A DNA stretch of 64,000 bases from contig NZ_CP014796.1 of NCBI RefSeq assembly GCF_001969385.1, positions 1,009,501 through 1,073,500 of the forward strand, given 5' to 3'. A program made the position numbers and the translations under genes. The notes below the pieces were generated by a model. The model ran no database searches. It was not told the origin of the DNA and saw only the letters and a program-made list of their open reading frames with translations. Position 1 is the first letter of the stretch. Every line of letters starts with the position of its first letter. Positions 39,242-47,958 of the stretch are shown in pieces. Source of the stretch: Salipiger profundus. GTDB taxonomy: Bacteria > Pseudomonadota > Alphaproteobacteria > Rhodobacterales > Rhodobacteraceae.

Positions 39242-39390
39242 GGGGGCTCTGCCCCCGTCGCCCGTCGGGCGACTCCCCCGAGGGTATTTTCCGAACCGGA
39301 GAAGACAGGGTGTGGCGCCCGGAGACCCGGCCTCACGCCAGCGGTTTCTTCTGGCCGGAAATATCCCGGGGGTGCGGGGGCAGCGCCCCC
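39242..39390. repeat. Palindromic intergenic repeat, copy 3 (full element)
   Basis: This fills the space between the convergent ilvD and Lrp-family stops. It has GGGGGC-TCT-GCCCCC (39242-39256) at one end and GGGGGC-AGC-GCCCCC (39376-39390) at the other. Between them are nested arms: CGAGGGTATTTTCCG pairs imperfectly with CGGAAATATCCCGGG, and GAGAAGA with TTTCTTC. The layout suggests a 149-bp inverted-repeat element able to end transcription from both directions. Confidence 0.85.
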
Positions 39391-39393
39391 GCC

Positions 39394-39846
39394 TCAGGCG
39401 CGTTCGTCCTTGGGCGACCCCATCACCACGTAGGAGGTGATGGCATTCACCTGCGGCAGCGTTCCGAGCACCTCGGTGTGGAAATGCTTGTAGGCGGCGA
39501 GATCCGCGGCCTCGATCCGCAGCAGGTATTCCCAGTTACCGGTGATGTTGTGACACTCGCGCACCTCCGGCGCGCGGGCCATGGCGCGCTCGAAGGCTTC
39601 CTGCGCGGGCTTGGTGTGGGCGCTGAGCCCCACGGTGACATAGGCGGTGAAGCCGGTTCCGGTCTTCTCGGGGCTGAGCACGGCCCGGTAGCCACGGATG
39701 ACGCCGGATGTCTCGAGCGCCGCCACGCGGCGCAGGCAGGCCGAGGGCGACAGGCCCACGCGCTCGGCAAGCGCGAGGTTGCTGATCCTCCCGTCGCGCG
39801 AAAGCTCGCGCAATATCCTGCGGTCCATGTCGTCCAATCCGGCCAT
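39394..39846 (-). CDS. Lrp/AsnC-family transcriptional regulator
   Basis: A 150-aa DNA-binding regulator. It has an N-terminal winged helix-turn-helix (DRRILRELSRDGRISNLALAERVGLSPSACLRRVAALE) and a C-terminal RAM/ligand-binding domain (about 65-145) that forms octamers and senses amino acids. The ATG at 39844-39846 is used here; a TTG three codons upstream is possible. It is divergent from a LysE-type exporter with only 73 bp between, the classical arrangement in which the regulator controls the exporter. The spacer contains repeats of GCAATC. Confidence 0.92.
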   Translation of the reverse strand: MAGLDDMDRRILRELSRDGRISNLALAERVGLSPSACLRRVAALETSGVIRGYRAVLSPEKTGTGFTAYVTVGLSAHTKPAQEAFERAMARAPEVRECHNITGNWEYLLRIEAADLAAYKHFHTEVLGTLPQVNAITSYVVMGSPKDERA

Positions 39847-39851
39847 AAGTT

Positions 39852-39913
39852 GCAATCATACAGCTCAGTCGCCGCACTTCGCAATCTCTGGCGGCACCTC
39901 ACGTGGCAATCAT
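39852..39913. promoter_or_regulatory. GCAATC(A/T) direct repeats in the Lrp-LysE spacer
   Basis: GCAATCAT occurs at 39852-39859 and again at 39906-39913, 54 bp apart, and GCAATCTC at 39881-39888 between them, all in the same direction. The spacer is only 73 bp, so three related sequences in it are notable; they may be binding sites for the adjacent Lrp-type regulator. Confidence 0.45.
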
Positions 39914-39919
39914 TGCGCC

Positions 39920-40516
39920 ATGACACTGGATCTTCTTCTTGCCCTTTCGGCCTTTGCGCTCGTCACGGTCATCACGCCGGGACCGAACAACCTGATGCTT
40001 CTCGCCTCGGGGGCCAACTTCGGTCTGCGCCGCAGTGTGCCGCACATGATGGGCATCGGCCTCGGCTTCCCGCTGATGGTGCTGCTCGTGGGCCTCGGGG
40101 TCATGCAGGTGTTCGAACGCTGGCCCGCCGTGCGGACCGTGCTGCTCGCGGTGTCGGCGGTCTACATGCTGTGGCTCGCCTGGAAGATCGCCCATGCGGC
40201 GCCTCCGGAAGAATCTCGCGCCGAGGGCGGACGACCGCTGGGCTTCCTGCAGGCGGCGGCGTTCCAGTGGGTGAACCCCAAGGCCTGGACCATGGCGCTG
40301 GGCGCGATCACGCTTTACGCCGCCAGCCGCGACCTGCCGTCGGTGCTCTGGGTGGCGGGCGTCTACGTGGTGATGTCGGTGATCTCGACGACCTTCTGGA
40401 CGGTGCTCGGGCGCGAGGCGCGCCGGGTACTCGACCGGCCGCGGCGGCTGCGGGTCTTCAACTGGACGATGGCCGTGCTGCTCGTGGCCTCGCTGCTGCC
40501 GGCACTTGTCGGCTGA
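39920..40516 (+). CDS. LysE/RhtB-family amino-acid exporter
   Basis: A 198-aa inner-membrane protein with six predicted helices in the LysE superfamily pattern. It begins LLLALSAFALVTVITPGPNNLMLLASGANFGLRR (the conserved GPN of helix 1) and has the central QAAAFQWVNPKAWTMALGAITLY segment. It exports amino acids or homoserine lactone-like compounds; the substrate is unknown. The start is the ATG at 39920, at the beginning of the conserved family sequence. It is divergent from the Lrp-type regulator. Confidence 0.92.
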   Translation: MTLDLLLALSAFALVTVITPGPNNLMLLASGANFGLRRSVPHMMGIGLGFPLMVLLVGLGVMQVFERWPAVRTVLLAVSAVYMLWLAWKIAHAAPPEESRAEGGRPLGFLQAAAFQWVNPKAWTMALGAITLYAASRDLPSVLWVAGVYVVMSVISTTFWTVLGREARRVLDRPRRLRVFNWTMAVLLVASLLPALVG

Positions 40517-40618
40517 CGGCGGATGCCCGCGGCTTCCGCCACGGCGTGCAAGGCTGATTTGTTGCATCCCGGCGGCTCAGACGCCATATAGGCCCGGCAT
40601 AACAAGAGTGTCCGGGCA

Positions 40619-41581
40619 ATGACGCATTATCTCGACTTCGAAAAACCGCTGGCCGAAATCGAAGGCAAGGCAGAAGAGCTGCGCAACATGGCGCGGAGCA
40701 ATGAGGAAATGCACGTCGAGGACGAGGCGGCGGCCCTCGACCGCAAGGCGCAGGATCTTCTCAAGGATCTCTACAAGAAGCTGACGCCCTGGCGGAAATG
40801 CCAGGTGGCACGGCATCCGGACCGGCCGCACTGCAAGGATTACATCGAAGCGCTCTTCACCGAATACACGCCGCTCGCCGGCGACCGGGGCTTTGCCGAC
40901 GATCACGCCGTGATGGGCGGGCTCGCGCGCTTCAACGACATCCCGGTCATGGTGATCGGCCACGAGAAGGGCCACGACACCCAGACCCGGATCGAGCGCA
41001 ACTTCGGCATGGCCCGCCCCGAGGGCTACCGCAAGGCGATCCGCCTGATGGACATGGCAGACCGCTTCGGCCTGCCGGTCATCACGCTCGTCGACACGCC
41101 CGGCGCCTACCCCGGCAAGGGCGCGGAAGAGCGGGGCCAGTCCGAGGCCATCGCCCGCTCGACCGAGAAATGCCTGCAGATCGGCGTTCCGCTGATCTCG
41201 ATCATCATCGGCGAGGGCGGCTCGGGCGGCGCAGTGGCCTTTGCCACCGCGAACAAGCTCGCGATGCTCGAACATTCGGTCTACTCGGTGATCTCGCCCG
41301 AGGGCTGTGCCTCGATCCTGTGGAAGGACGCCGAGAAGATGCGCGAGGCCGCCGAGGCCCTGCGCCTGACCGCGCAGGACCTGCACAAGCTGGGCGTCGC
41401 CGACAATGTCATTCCCGAGCCGCTCGGCGGGGCACATCGGGACCGTGCCGCGACCATCGACGCGGTGGGCAAGACCATCGCCTCGATGATCGACGACATG
41501 TCCGGCATGAAGCCCAAGGCGCTGGTCAAGGCGCGGCGCGACAAGTTCCTCGCGCTTGGCGACAAGGGGCTCGCCGCCTGA
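40619..41581 (+). CDS. accA: Acetyl-CoA carboxylase carboxyltransferase alpha subunit
   Basis: AccA, with AccD, transfers the carboxyl group from biotin to acetyl-CoA, giving malonyl-CoA for fatty-acid synthesis. The 320-aa product is of normal length and contains the crotonase-type core [65 protein letters not shown] and [15 protein letters not shown] (oxyanion glycine loop). It is a single gene between the LysE exporter and the cupin gene, convergent with the latter by 12 bp. Confidence 0.97.
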   Translation: MTHYLDFEKPLAEIEGKAEELRNMARSNEEMHVEDEAAALDRKAQDLLKDLYKKLTPWRKCQVARHPDRPHCKDYIEALFTEYTPLAGDRGFADDHAVMGGLARFNDIPVMVIGHEKGHDTQTRIERNFGMARPEGYRKAIRLMDMADRFGLPVITLVDTPGAYPGKGAEERGQSEAIARSTEKCLQIGVPLISIIIGEGGSGGAVAFATANKLAMLEHSVYSVISPEGCASILWKDAEKMREAAEALRLTAQDLHKLGVADNVIPEPLGGAHRDRAATIDAVGKTIASMIDDMSGMKPKALVKARRDKFLALGDKGLAA

Positions 41582-41593
41582 GATCGTCCGCCG

Positions 41594-42016
41594 TCAGCCC
41601 GTCGGGTTGAGATCGCAGACGATGGCGGTCGCGGGCGTGTCTCCGCGATTGTAGAACCAGTGCGTGGTATCGCCATCCTCAAGGATGCCGTCGAGGCCGT
41701 CGGCGGCATAGGTCGACTCGCCGTCTGGCGTGCCCTCGACCCATTCTCCGGAAACGACCTTGACCAGGCCCGGTCGGGTCTCGTGGCTGTGCTGGGCAAT
41801 CTGGCCCCCGGGCGCGATGGTGATCTCACGCAGTTGCATCATGTAGCCGTCGAGCCCGGTCTGGCGCGAGATCATCTCTTCCCCGATCTTCCCCAGTGCT
41901 TCGACTGTAAGCCCCTTGTGTTCGCTCGGCCCGCTCATCTTCGCGAGTCCGACACCGGCGACGAGGCCGAGCCCAGCCGCCATGATCGCCACCGTCGCGG
42001 TTTTCGAAATGGTCAT
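41594..42016 (-). CDS. Cupin-domain protein with N-terminal membrane/signal segment
   Basis: A 140-aa protein. The N-terminus (TATVAIMAAGLGLVAGVGLAK) is a signal peptide or membrane anchor. A cupin barrel follows: IAPGGQIAQHSHETRPGLVKVVSGEW has the HxH metal ligands and glutamate, and DTTHWFYNRGD the last His. Function is unknown; such exported cupins may bind metal and small molecules. It is divergent from a LysR regulator (102 bp), which may control it. Confidence 0.82.
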   Translation of the reverse strand: MTISKTATVAIMAAGLGLVAGVGLAKMSGPSEHKGLTVEALGKIGEEMISRQTGLDGYMMQLREITIAPGGQIAQHSHETRPGLVKVVSGEWVEGTPDGESTYAADGLDGILEDGDTTHWFYNRGDTPATAIVCDLNPTG

Positions 42017-42118
42017 CAGAATGCCTCCGGTTTTGAAATTTGGTGAACTCAGCGTAGAGTGAGGTGAAGAGGCCCGACAAACGAAAGGATTTCGCCCCCG
42101 GCTGAGCGATTTTCACCC

Positions 42119-43057
42119 ATGGCGCACCGCAAGCTTCCCCCCTTCCCGGCCCTGCGCGCCTTCGAGGCGGCGGCCCGGCTCGGCAGCTTCAAGCAGGCCG
42201 CCGAAGAGCTCTGCGTGACGCCTTCGGCGATCAGCCACCAGGTCCGGACGCTCGAGGCCTGGCTCGACCGGGCGCTCTTCCTGCGCGGGGTCCGACAGGT
42301 GGAAATGACCGAGCAGGGCCGTAGCTATCTCGCACAGCTGACGCCGATCCTCGACATGCTCGACGCCTCGACCCGGGCTGTGTCCGGCCAGAGCTTCTCG
42401 GGCAAGCTGCGGCTGAAGATGACGGAGGGCTTCTCGAAGCGCTGGCTGATCCCGCGGCTGCCGCGCTTCCTCGCCGCCTATCCCGATGTCGACGTGAGCA
42501 TCGAGACCGGGCTGCCGCCGATTGATTTCCGCAACGGGGCGCTGGACCTGATCGTCCACTGGGGCGATGACCCCGTGCCGGGCGTGATCGTCGAGCCCTT
42601 CATGTCCTCGACCCGTGTGCCGGTGTGCAGCGCGGCTTTCCTGCAGGCGAACCCCGACCTGCGCAGCCCCGAGGACCTGCTGCGCAAGACGCTGATCCGC
42701 GACGAGGTGGCGGACGGCTGGCGGGAGTGGTTCGCCCTCATCGACCGCGCGCCCGACTGTCCCGCCAGCGGCCCCATCTTCGCCCATTGCGAACTGACGA
42801 TGAGCGCGGCCGAGAACGACCTCGGGGTGGCGCTGGGATACAAGGCGATGATCACCACCTCGCTCGATGCGGGGGATCTCGTCGCGCCCTTCGCCCTCGA
42901 ATCGCCGACACGGACGATCTACTCGGTCGCCTACGAGGAAGCCCGCAGCACCGAACCGGTCATCGTGGCCTTCCGCGACTGGCTGTTCGAGACCTCGCTG
43001 CGGGAGAGCGACGTGGCGGACACTTTCGATCCCGTGATGCAGCGCGCCGCGCAATGA
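42119..43057 (+). CDS. LysR-family regulator, GcvA-like
   Basis: A 312-aa LysR-type regulator with an N-terminal HTH (PPFPALRAFEAAARLGSFKQAAEELCVTPSAISHQV), the GcvA-like beginning, and a two-lobe effector domain. It is divergent from the cupin gene, which is the probable target; the inducer is unknown. Downstream it is convergent with the photolyase gene (16 bp). Confidence 0.9.
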   Translation: MAHRKLPPFPALRAFEAAARLGSFKQAAEELCVTPSAISHQVRTLEAWLDRALFLRGVRQVEMTEQGRSYLAQLTPILDMLDASTRAVSGQSFSGKLRLKMTEGFSKRWLIPRLPRFLAAYPDVDVSIETGLPPIDFRNGALDLIVHWGDDPVPGVIVEPFMSSTRVPVCSAAFLQANPDLRSPEDLLRKTLIRDEVADGWREWFALIDRAPDCPASGPIFAHCELTMSAAENDLGVALGYKAMITTSLDAGDLVAPFALESPTRTIYSVAYEEARSTEPVIVAFRDWLFETSLRESDVADTFDPVMQRAAQ

Positions 43058-43073
43058 GCTGGGCGCGCGCCGT

Positions 43074-44606
43074 TCAGTCCCAGGCCTCGCCGTCGAGGAA
43101 CGCGCGGGCCGAGCGTGTGATCTCGTCGCGTTCGGCGCCGCTCTTCTTGCGCAGGCTGCCGTAGATCAGCCCCATCCGCTGGTTGTTGCCGAGCTTATCC
43201 TCGTTCTCGATCAGGAAGTTCCAGTAGAGGTAGTTGAACGGACAGGCTTCGCGGCCGGTCTTCTGCTTCAGCGAGTAGTCGCAATTCTTGCAGTAGTCCG
43301 ACATGCGATTGATGTAGGCGCCCGACGCGGCATAGGGCTTGGAGCCCAGCCGCCCGCCGTCGGCGTGCATCACCATGCCGTGCACGTTGGGCAACTCGAC
43401 CCAGTCGAAGGCATCGGCGTAGACCTCGAGATACCATTTCTCGATCTGGCGCGGCTCCACCCCGGCCAGGAGCGCGAAGTTGCCGGTGACCATCAGCCGC
43501 TGGATGTGGTGGGCATAGGCGTTGCGCCGCGTGGCACCGATGCATTCGGCCATGCAGCGCATGTCGGTCTCGGCCCCCCAGTACATCGCGGGCAGGTCGC
43601 GCCTGGCATTCAGGTAGTTGCCCTCGACATACCCCGGCATCTCGGTCCAGTAGATGCCGCGCACGAACTCGCGCCAGCCGAGGATCTGGCGGATGAAGCC
43701 CTCGACCGCGTTCAGCGGCGCGGCGCCATCCTTCCAGGCCTGCTCGGCCTTGTCGCAGACCTCGTCGGGGGTCAGCAGGCCGATGTTGAGATAGGGCGAC
43801 ACGAGCGCGTGGTAGAGGTAGTCCTCGCCGGTTTTCATCGCGTCCTGGTAGTCACCGAAATTCGGCAGGATGTCGTTGATGAAATGCCGCAGCGCACGCA
43901 GCGCCTCTTCGCGGGTGACCGCCCATCCGAAGCCTTCGAGGTCGCCGAAATGGTCACTGAAACGCCCGGCCACGAGGTCGAGCACCGCCTGCGTGGTCTC
44001 GTCGGGGCGGAAGCGCATCCGGTGCGGCGGCTCAAGCCCCTTGGGCAGCGACTTGCGGTTGTCCTGATCGAAGTTCCAGGCACCGCCCGCCGGGTCGTCG
44101 CCCTCCATCAGCAGGCCGGTGCGGCGGCGCATCTCGCGGTAGAAATACTCCATCCGCCCGGTCTTGTTGTCCTCGACGTAGCCGGCGAACTCGCCGCGGG
44201 TGCAGTAGAAACGGTCGTCGGTGAGGATCTCCACCGGCAGGTCGAGGTCGCTTTCCCAGTCGCCCATCATCTCCCAGACGCGCCATTCGCCCGGCTCGGT
44301 GGCGACCACGCGCCCGGGCTTGTGGCGCTTCACCGCGCGGGCCAGTTCGCCCGAGAAGCTGTGGGTATTGTCGGGATCGTCGAGCGTCACGTAGTCGACG
44401 GTCACGCCCCTATCGCGCAACTCCTCGGCGAAATGACGCATCGCCGAGAGGATCAGCGCGATCTTCTGGGGGTGGTGCGCGACATAGGTGGTCTCGTCGC
44501 CGACCTCGACCATCAGGACGACATCATTCTCGGGATCGAGATCGGCCAGCGAGGACAGCCCGCGCGACAGCTGGTCGCCGAGGACGAAGCGCAGCGCAGC
44601 GGTCAT
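43074..44606 (-). CDS. phrB: FeS-containing prokaryotic (6-4) photolyase / cryptochrome (PhrB/CryB type)
   Basis: A 510-aa member of the FeS bacterial cryptochrome/photolyase family (Agrobacterium PhrB, Rhodobacter CryB), which repairs (6-4) photoproducts or acts as a light sensor using FAD and a lumazine antenna. Cys351, 439, 442 and 455 lie exactly one residue after the four cluster cysteines of PhrB (350, 438, 441, 454), so the 4Fe-4S cluster is predicted. The family segments [17 protein letters not shown] and [19 protein letters not shown] (the double His) are present. The ATG (complement 44604-44606) overlaps the DUF2256 stop by 4 bp. It lies at one end of the light-response island. Confidence 0.95.
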   Translation of the reverse strand: MTAALRFVLGDQLSRGLSSLADLDPENDVVLMVEVGDETTYVAHHPQKIALILSAMRHFAEELRDRGVTVDYVTLDDPDNTHSFSGELARAVKRHKPGRVVATEPGEWRVWEMMGDWESDLDLPVEILTDDRFYCTRGEFAGYVEDNKTGRMEYFYREMRRRTGLLMEGDDPAGGAWNFDQDNRKSLPKGLEPPHRMRFRPDETTQAVLDLVAGRFSDHFGDLEGFGWAVTREEALRALRHFINDILPNFGDYQDAMKTGEDYLYHALVSPYLNIGLLTPDEVCDKAEQAWKDGAAPLNAVEGFIRQILGWREFVRGIYWTEMPGYVEGNYLNARRDLPAMYWGAETDMRCMAECIGATRRNAYAHHIQRLMVTGNFALLAGVEPRQIEKWYLEVYADAFDWVELPNVHGMVMHADGGRLGSKPYAASGAYINRMSDYCKNCDYSLKQKTGREACPFNYLYWNFLIENEDKLGNNQRMGLIYGSLRKKSGAERDEITRSARAFLDGEAWD

Positions 44607-44755
44607 GTCCGTGCCCTCGCTTCGCTGCGGCAGCGGTCCGAGCAGTATTTCACCGCGTCCCAATCGCGTGCCCACTTCCGGCGCCAGGTGAAGGGCCGTC
44701 CGCAGACGGCGCAGGTCTTGACCGGCAGATCTGCCTTGCGGCGCATCTTCGCCAT
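44603..44755 (-). CDS. DUF2256 small zinc-finger-like protein
   Basis: A 50-aa protein with four Cys: [16 protein letters not shown] and [11 protein letters not shown], the DUF2256 pattern and a probable zinc-binding site. DUF2256 genes commonly sit next to photolyase/cryptochrome genes. Here the stop overlaps the photolyase start by 4 bp (ATGA), so the two are coupled. A 16-codon leader ORF ends in a 1-nt overlap with this start. The function is unknown. Confidence 0.9.
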   Translation of the reverse strand: MAKMRRKADLPVKTCAVCGRPFTWRRKWARDWDAVKYCSDRCRSEARART

Positions 44756-44805
44756 CAGCTCAGCGCCGCGCGCGTGCCGCCGCCCTCGATCGGAACACCT
44801 GACAT
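44755..44805 (-). CDS. Possible 16-aa leader peptide upstream of DUF2256-photolyase
   Basis: ATG (complement 44803-44805) has the good ribosome site AAGGGGAG, while the DUF2256 start has none of its own. The ORF reads [16 protein letters not shown] and its TGA overlaps the next ATG by one base (TGATG). This would allow translational coupling to DUF2256. No family is recognisable and it could also be non-coding sequence that merely supplies a ribosome entry site. Confidence 0.4.
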   Translation of the reverse strand: MSGVPIEGGGTRAALS

Positions 44806-44874
44806 GTCACACTCCCCTTGCACACCCGATGCGCCGGACCACCTGCCGCGCATCGCCTCAACTCGCCGTCATGG

Positions 44875-44903
44875 TGAAACTTTCGGGCGAAACGCTCCGT
44901 TTC
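44875..44903 (+). promoter_or_regulatory. Candidate ECF promoter upstream of DUF2177
   Basis: TGAAAC (44875-44880) and CGTTTC (44898-44903) are separated by 17 bp. The same layout, with further identity around both boxes (GTGAAACT ... CGCTCCGT-TC), occurs before the divergent FAD-oxidoreductase operon at 50085-50113. The ATG of DUF2177 lies 27 bp downstream. An AAC/CGT pair at this spacing is typical for ECF sigma promoters. Confidence 0.65.
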
Positions 44904-44929
44904 TCGGGGAAACGCAGGAGCGACCCCAC

Positions 44930-45331
44930 ATGCAACTTCTTACCCTTTACGCCTCGACGCTGTTGATCTTCCTCGTGGTCGACGCCGTCGGCATCTCGAC
45001 GCTGATCAAGCCGATCTTCGAGCGCCACGTCGGTGACATGCTCGCCGACCCGCTGCGCATGGGACCGGCGGCAGCCTTCTACGCCTTCTACATCGTCGGG
45101 CTGCTGTATTTCGTCTCGGTGCCGGCCCTGAACGCCGACAAACCCGGGCAGGCCCTGCTGGCCGGCGCGCTGCTGGGCCTGATGTGCTACGGCACCTACG
45201 AGTTCACGAACCTCGCCACGCTGCGCGGCTGGTCGTGGAACCAGGTGGTGGCCGACTCGCTCTGGGGCGCGGCGCTGACCGGCGGCTCGGCCTGGGCGGG
45301 CGTGATGATCACCCGCTGGGTCCACGGCTGA
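44930..45331 (+). CDS. DUF2177 membrane protein
   Basis: A 133-aa inner-membrane protein with four helices (first about 3-22, LLTLYASTLLIFLVVDAVGI), including LMCYGTYEFTNLATLRGW, the DUF2177 signature. The function is unknown, but DUF2177 genes recur beside photolyase and the DUF1365/CFA cluster in proteobacteria. The ATG at 44930 has GCAGGAG upstream and lies just downstream of the candidate ECF promoter. It is convergent with the TspO-like gene. Confidence 0.87.
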   Translation: MQLLTLYASTLLIFLVVDAVGISTLIKPIFERHVGDMLADPLRMGPAAAFYAFYIVGLLYFVSVPALNADKPGQALLAGALLGLMCYGTYEFTNLATLRGWSWNQVVADSLWGAALTGGSAWAGVMITRWVHG

Positions 45332-45360
45332 AACCTCGGGCTCTGCGCGCGGGCCTGCCG

Positions 45361-46059
45361 TCATGCGGGCCTGCGCACCAGAGACAGCGCCGTGAGCTTC
45401 AGGATCGCGACACCCGACAAGCCCACAACCGCCGCGTTCAGCGGCTCGAGCCCCGCAACGATCACGCCCATGTAGGCCCAGCACAGGCTGAAGAGATAGC
45501 TTGGCGCCGCCGGGCAGACCCAGATCACCGCGACTCCGACGAGGCTCAGCACCACGAGGATGGCAAGCGCCGCGATCTGCGGCGACAGCACGCCATATCC
45601 GCTGAGCACCGCCCCCATGGCGACCCCGGCGGCGGCCGAGACCCAGCCGGCATACAGTCCGACAGGCCCCCAGGCGGCGATTTCGCGCGGGGCCCGCAGC
45701 AGCGCCTCGGTCGCGGCGGCGGCCATGAAGATGATCATCACCGTGGCGATCAGCGGCTCCACGTTGGCGACCGCAATCCAGAGCGTTCCGATGGCCAGGC
45801 TTACCGTCAGCGGGAGCCGCATTGCCTGCCATTGCGGGTCGGTGCGTCGGCGCCAGAGCCCCCAGCCCGCGCTTGCGATGAGACCGAGAAAGATCGGCCC
45901 CCAGATCGAGAAGGCCCAGCCCACCGGCTGCACCGGCCAGCGCGACTGCACGATGGGGAACTGGGTGGGCGAAAAGCCCGGAAAGCCGCCGCTTGCGGCG
46001 GGCGAGAGCGCGAAGGCGAGGCTGAGAAGAAGAACGAGGGGCGCAAGCGCGCGGTTCAT
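45361..46059 (-). CDS. TspO/MBR-like tryptophan-rich membrane protein
   Basis: A 232-aa membrane protein with about six to seven helices. The segment QPVGWAFSIWGPIFLGLIASAG resembles the opening of TspO/tryptophan-rich sensory proteins, which bind porphyrins and are linked to photo-oxidative stress in Rhodobacter; the similarity is distant. It is the last gene of the FAD-DUF1365-CFA-SDR operon and its start overlaps the SDR stop by 4 bp. Confidence 0.7.
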   Translation of the reverse strand: MNRALAPLVLLLSLAFALSPAASGGFPGFSPTQFPIVQSRWPVQPVGWAFSIWGPIFLGLIASAGWGLWRRRTDPQWQAMRLPLTVSLAIGTLWIAVANVEPLIATVMIIFMAAAATEALLRAPREIAAWGPVGLYAGWVSAAAGVAMGAVLSGYGVLSPQIAALAILVVLSLVGVAVIWVCPAAPSYLFSLCWAYMGVIVAGLEPLNAAVVGLSGVAILKLTALSLVRRPA

Positions 46060-46793
46060 TGAACGAGTCTCCGGGTCAGCCGCAGCGACAACCCGTAAGG
46101 TAGCATCCGCAGCAATTTCAACGACAGGGTGAGGCGTCGCGGAAAATGCACCTCGAAACGGTTTCCATCAAGACCCTTGATGATGCGCCGGACGGCCTCG
46201 TCCGGTTGCAAAACGGCGGGCATCTTGAAGTCGTTCTTCTCGGTTAGCCGGGTGTCGACGAACCCGGGGCTGATCATCCGGACCCTGACCCTCGGCGCGA
46301 GCTCGGCGCGCAGCGTCTCGGCAAGGTTGATGACCCCCGCCTTGGAGGCCGAGTAGATCTGCCCTTGCGGCAGGCCGAAATAGCCAGCCACCGAACCGGT
46401 CAGCACGAGCTCTCCCCCGTCGCGCAGCAGCGGCTCGGCGGTGCGGGCGAAGTTGAAGCTTCCTGTGAGGTTCACCGTGACGATCTTCGCGGCGAACTCC
46501 GGGTCGATGTCCATGACCTTGCCGGGATCGTAGAGCGCCGCGAGGGTGATCGCCCGGTCGAGCAGCCCACCCTCGGCGATGCGGTCGGCGGCGGTCTGCA
46601 GGCTCTCGCGGTCCGAGACATCGGCGACAACGACCTCGGCGCCGCCGATCTCGTCGGCCAGCTTGTGCAGTGGCTCCTCGGAGCGCGCCGAAAGCACCAG
46701 CCGGGCGCCGCGCTTCGCGTAGCCGCGGGCCAGTGCCGCGCCGATACCGTCAGAGGCACCGACGATCCAGATACGCGGGGCGGGCTCAGGCAT
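46056..46793 (-). CDS. Short-chain dehydrogenase/reductase
   Basis: A 245-aa Rossmann-fold oxidoreductase. The NAD(P) motif GASDGIGAALARG is at the N-terminus, the catalytic Ser is in VLTGSVAGY, and Tyr/Lys in YSASK. The basic tail (LKLLRMLPYGLSLRLTRRL) could be amphipathic and touch the membrane. The substrate is unknown; the neighbours suggest a modified fatty acid. I use the ATG complementary to 46791-46793, overlapping the CFA stop by 8 bp; an ATG 24 bp upstream is also possible. Confidence 0.88.
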   Translation of the reverse strand: MPEPAPRIWIVGASDGIGAALARGYAKRGARLVLSARSEEPLHKLADEIGGAEVVVADVSDRESLQTAADRIAEGGLLDRAITLAALYDPGKVMDIDPEFAAKIVTVNLTGSFNFARTAEPLLRDGGELVLTGSVAGYFGLPQGQIYSASKAGVINLAETLRAELAPRVRVRMISPGFVDTRLTEKNDFKMPAVLQPDEAVRRIIKGLDGNRFEVHFPRRLTLSLKLLRMLPYGLSLRLTRRLVQ

Positions 46794-47958
46794 GGGCAAG
46801 CCGGAACTGGCTGACATCGGTGCGACCGACCTCGAAAGCGGCGATGCAGGCGGCGAGGTAGAAGCGCCAGACCCGGATGAAGCCGTCGTCGAACCCGAGG
46901 CTCTTCACCTCGGGCAGCTTCGCGTCGAAGCGGCTCAGCCAGTCACGCAGCGTGCGGGCATAGTCCTGCCCGAACGCGTGCGCATCCTCGACCCGCAGGC
47001 CCGCTTCCGCGGCCACCTCGCGGAACGCCGGCGGCGAAGGCAGCATTCCCCCCGGGAAGATGAAGCTGCGGATCATGTCGCCGCCGGCGCGGTAGCGATC
47101 GAAGTAGCGGTCGGCGACGGTGATCGTCTGCACCATGGCACGGCCCCGGTCGGCCAGCACGTGCTTGATCTTCTCGAAATAGGTAGGCCAGTAGCGCTCG
47201 CCCACCGCCTCGAACATCTCGATCGAGACCACGTGGTCGAACTTGCCGTATTCGTCGCGATAGTCCTGCAGCACGATCTCGGCCTCGCGGCCCAGCCGGT
47301 CACGGGCGAACTGCGCCTGCTCGTGCGACAGCGTCAGTCCCTTGGGGGCGAAATCGCCGCGCTGCAGGGCGCGTTCGGCGAACCCGCCCCAGCCGCAGCC
47401 GATCTCGAGCAGGTTGCCCGAAGACGCCTCGAGACCGTCGAGAATGCGGTCGTACTTCCGCTGCTGCGCCGGCACGAGCGGATCGGCAGCCTGCGCATCG
47501 CCGGGCGCGAAGATCGCCGAGGAATAGGTCATCGTCTCGTCGAGCCACAGCTTGTAGAAGTCGTTGCCGAGGTCGTAATGCGCCGAGATGTTGCGCCGCG
47601 AGCCGCGCTTGGTGTTGCGGTTGAACACGTAGAGCGCGCGGACCAGCAGCGACTGCCACGCCCGCCCGTAGAGAAAGGGCTCGAGCGCCTCCTCGTTCTT
47701 CAGTCCGAAATTCAGGAAGGCCGGAAGATCACGGGTGTCGCACCAGCCGTCGCGGTAGGCCTCCGTCAGGCCGATGTCACCGCGCGCGGCGGCGGCCGGC
47801 ACTGTGCGCCAGTCGGTGATAGTGAAATCCGCCGCCGGGCCCGGCTGGCGGCCCTCGAAGTGGCGGACCTTCCCGTCCGGCGTGGTGAGCACGAGACTGC
47901 CGTGCTCGATCTTGTCGAGGCAGTTCAGCAATCGGCTTTCGATCTGACGTTCAAACAT
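46786..47958 (-). CDS. CFA-like SAM-dependent fatty-acid methyltransferase
   Basis: A 390-aa protein of the cyclopropane-fatty-acyl-phospholipid synthase superfamily. It has an N-terminal lipid-binding region, then NISAHYDLGNDFYKLWLD, the typical CFA segment, TYSSAIF, the SAM motif LEIGCGWGGFAE, and MIRSFIFPGGMLPS. In Rhodobacter sphaeroides a paralogue methylates vaccenate in furan fatty-acid synthesis, and related genes answer to singlet oxygen. The ATG (complement 47956-47958) overlaps DUF1365 by 8 bp. The product may be a cyclopropane or methyl-branched lipid. Confidence 0.88.
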   Translation of the reverse strand: MFERQIESRLLNCLDKIEHGSLVLTTPDGKVRHFEGRQPGPAADFTITDWRTVPAAAARGDIGLTEAYRDGWCDTRDLPAFLNFGLKNEEALEPFLYGRAWQSLLVRALYVFNRNTKRGSRRNISAHYDLGNDFYKLWLDETMTYSSAIFAPGDAQAADPLVPAQQRKYDRILDGLEASSGNLLEIGCGWGGFAERALQRGDFAPKGLTLSHEQAQFARDRLGREAEIVLQDYRDEYGKFDHVVSIEMFEAVGERYWPTYFEKIKHVLADRGRAMVQTITVADRYFDRYRAGGDMIRSFIFPGGMLPSPPAFREVAAEAGLRVEDAHAFGQDYARTLRDWLSRFDAKLPEVKSLGFDDGFIRVWRFYLAACIAAFEVGRTDVSQFRLAHA

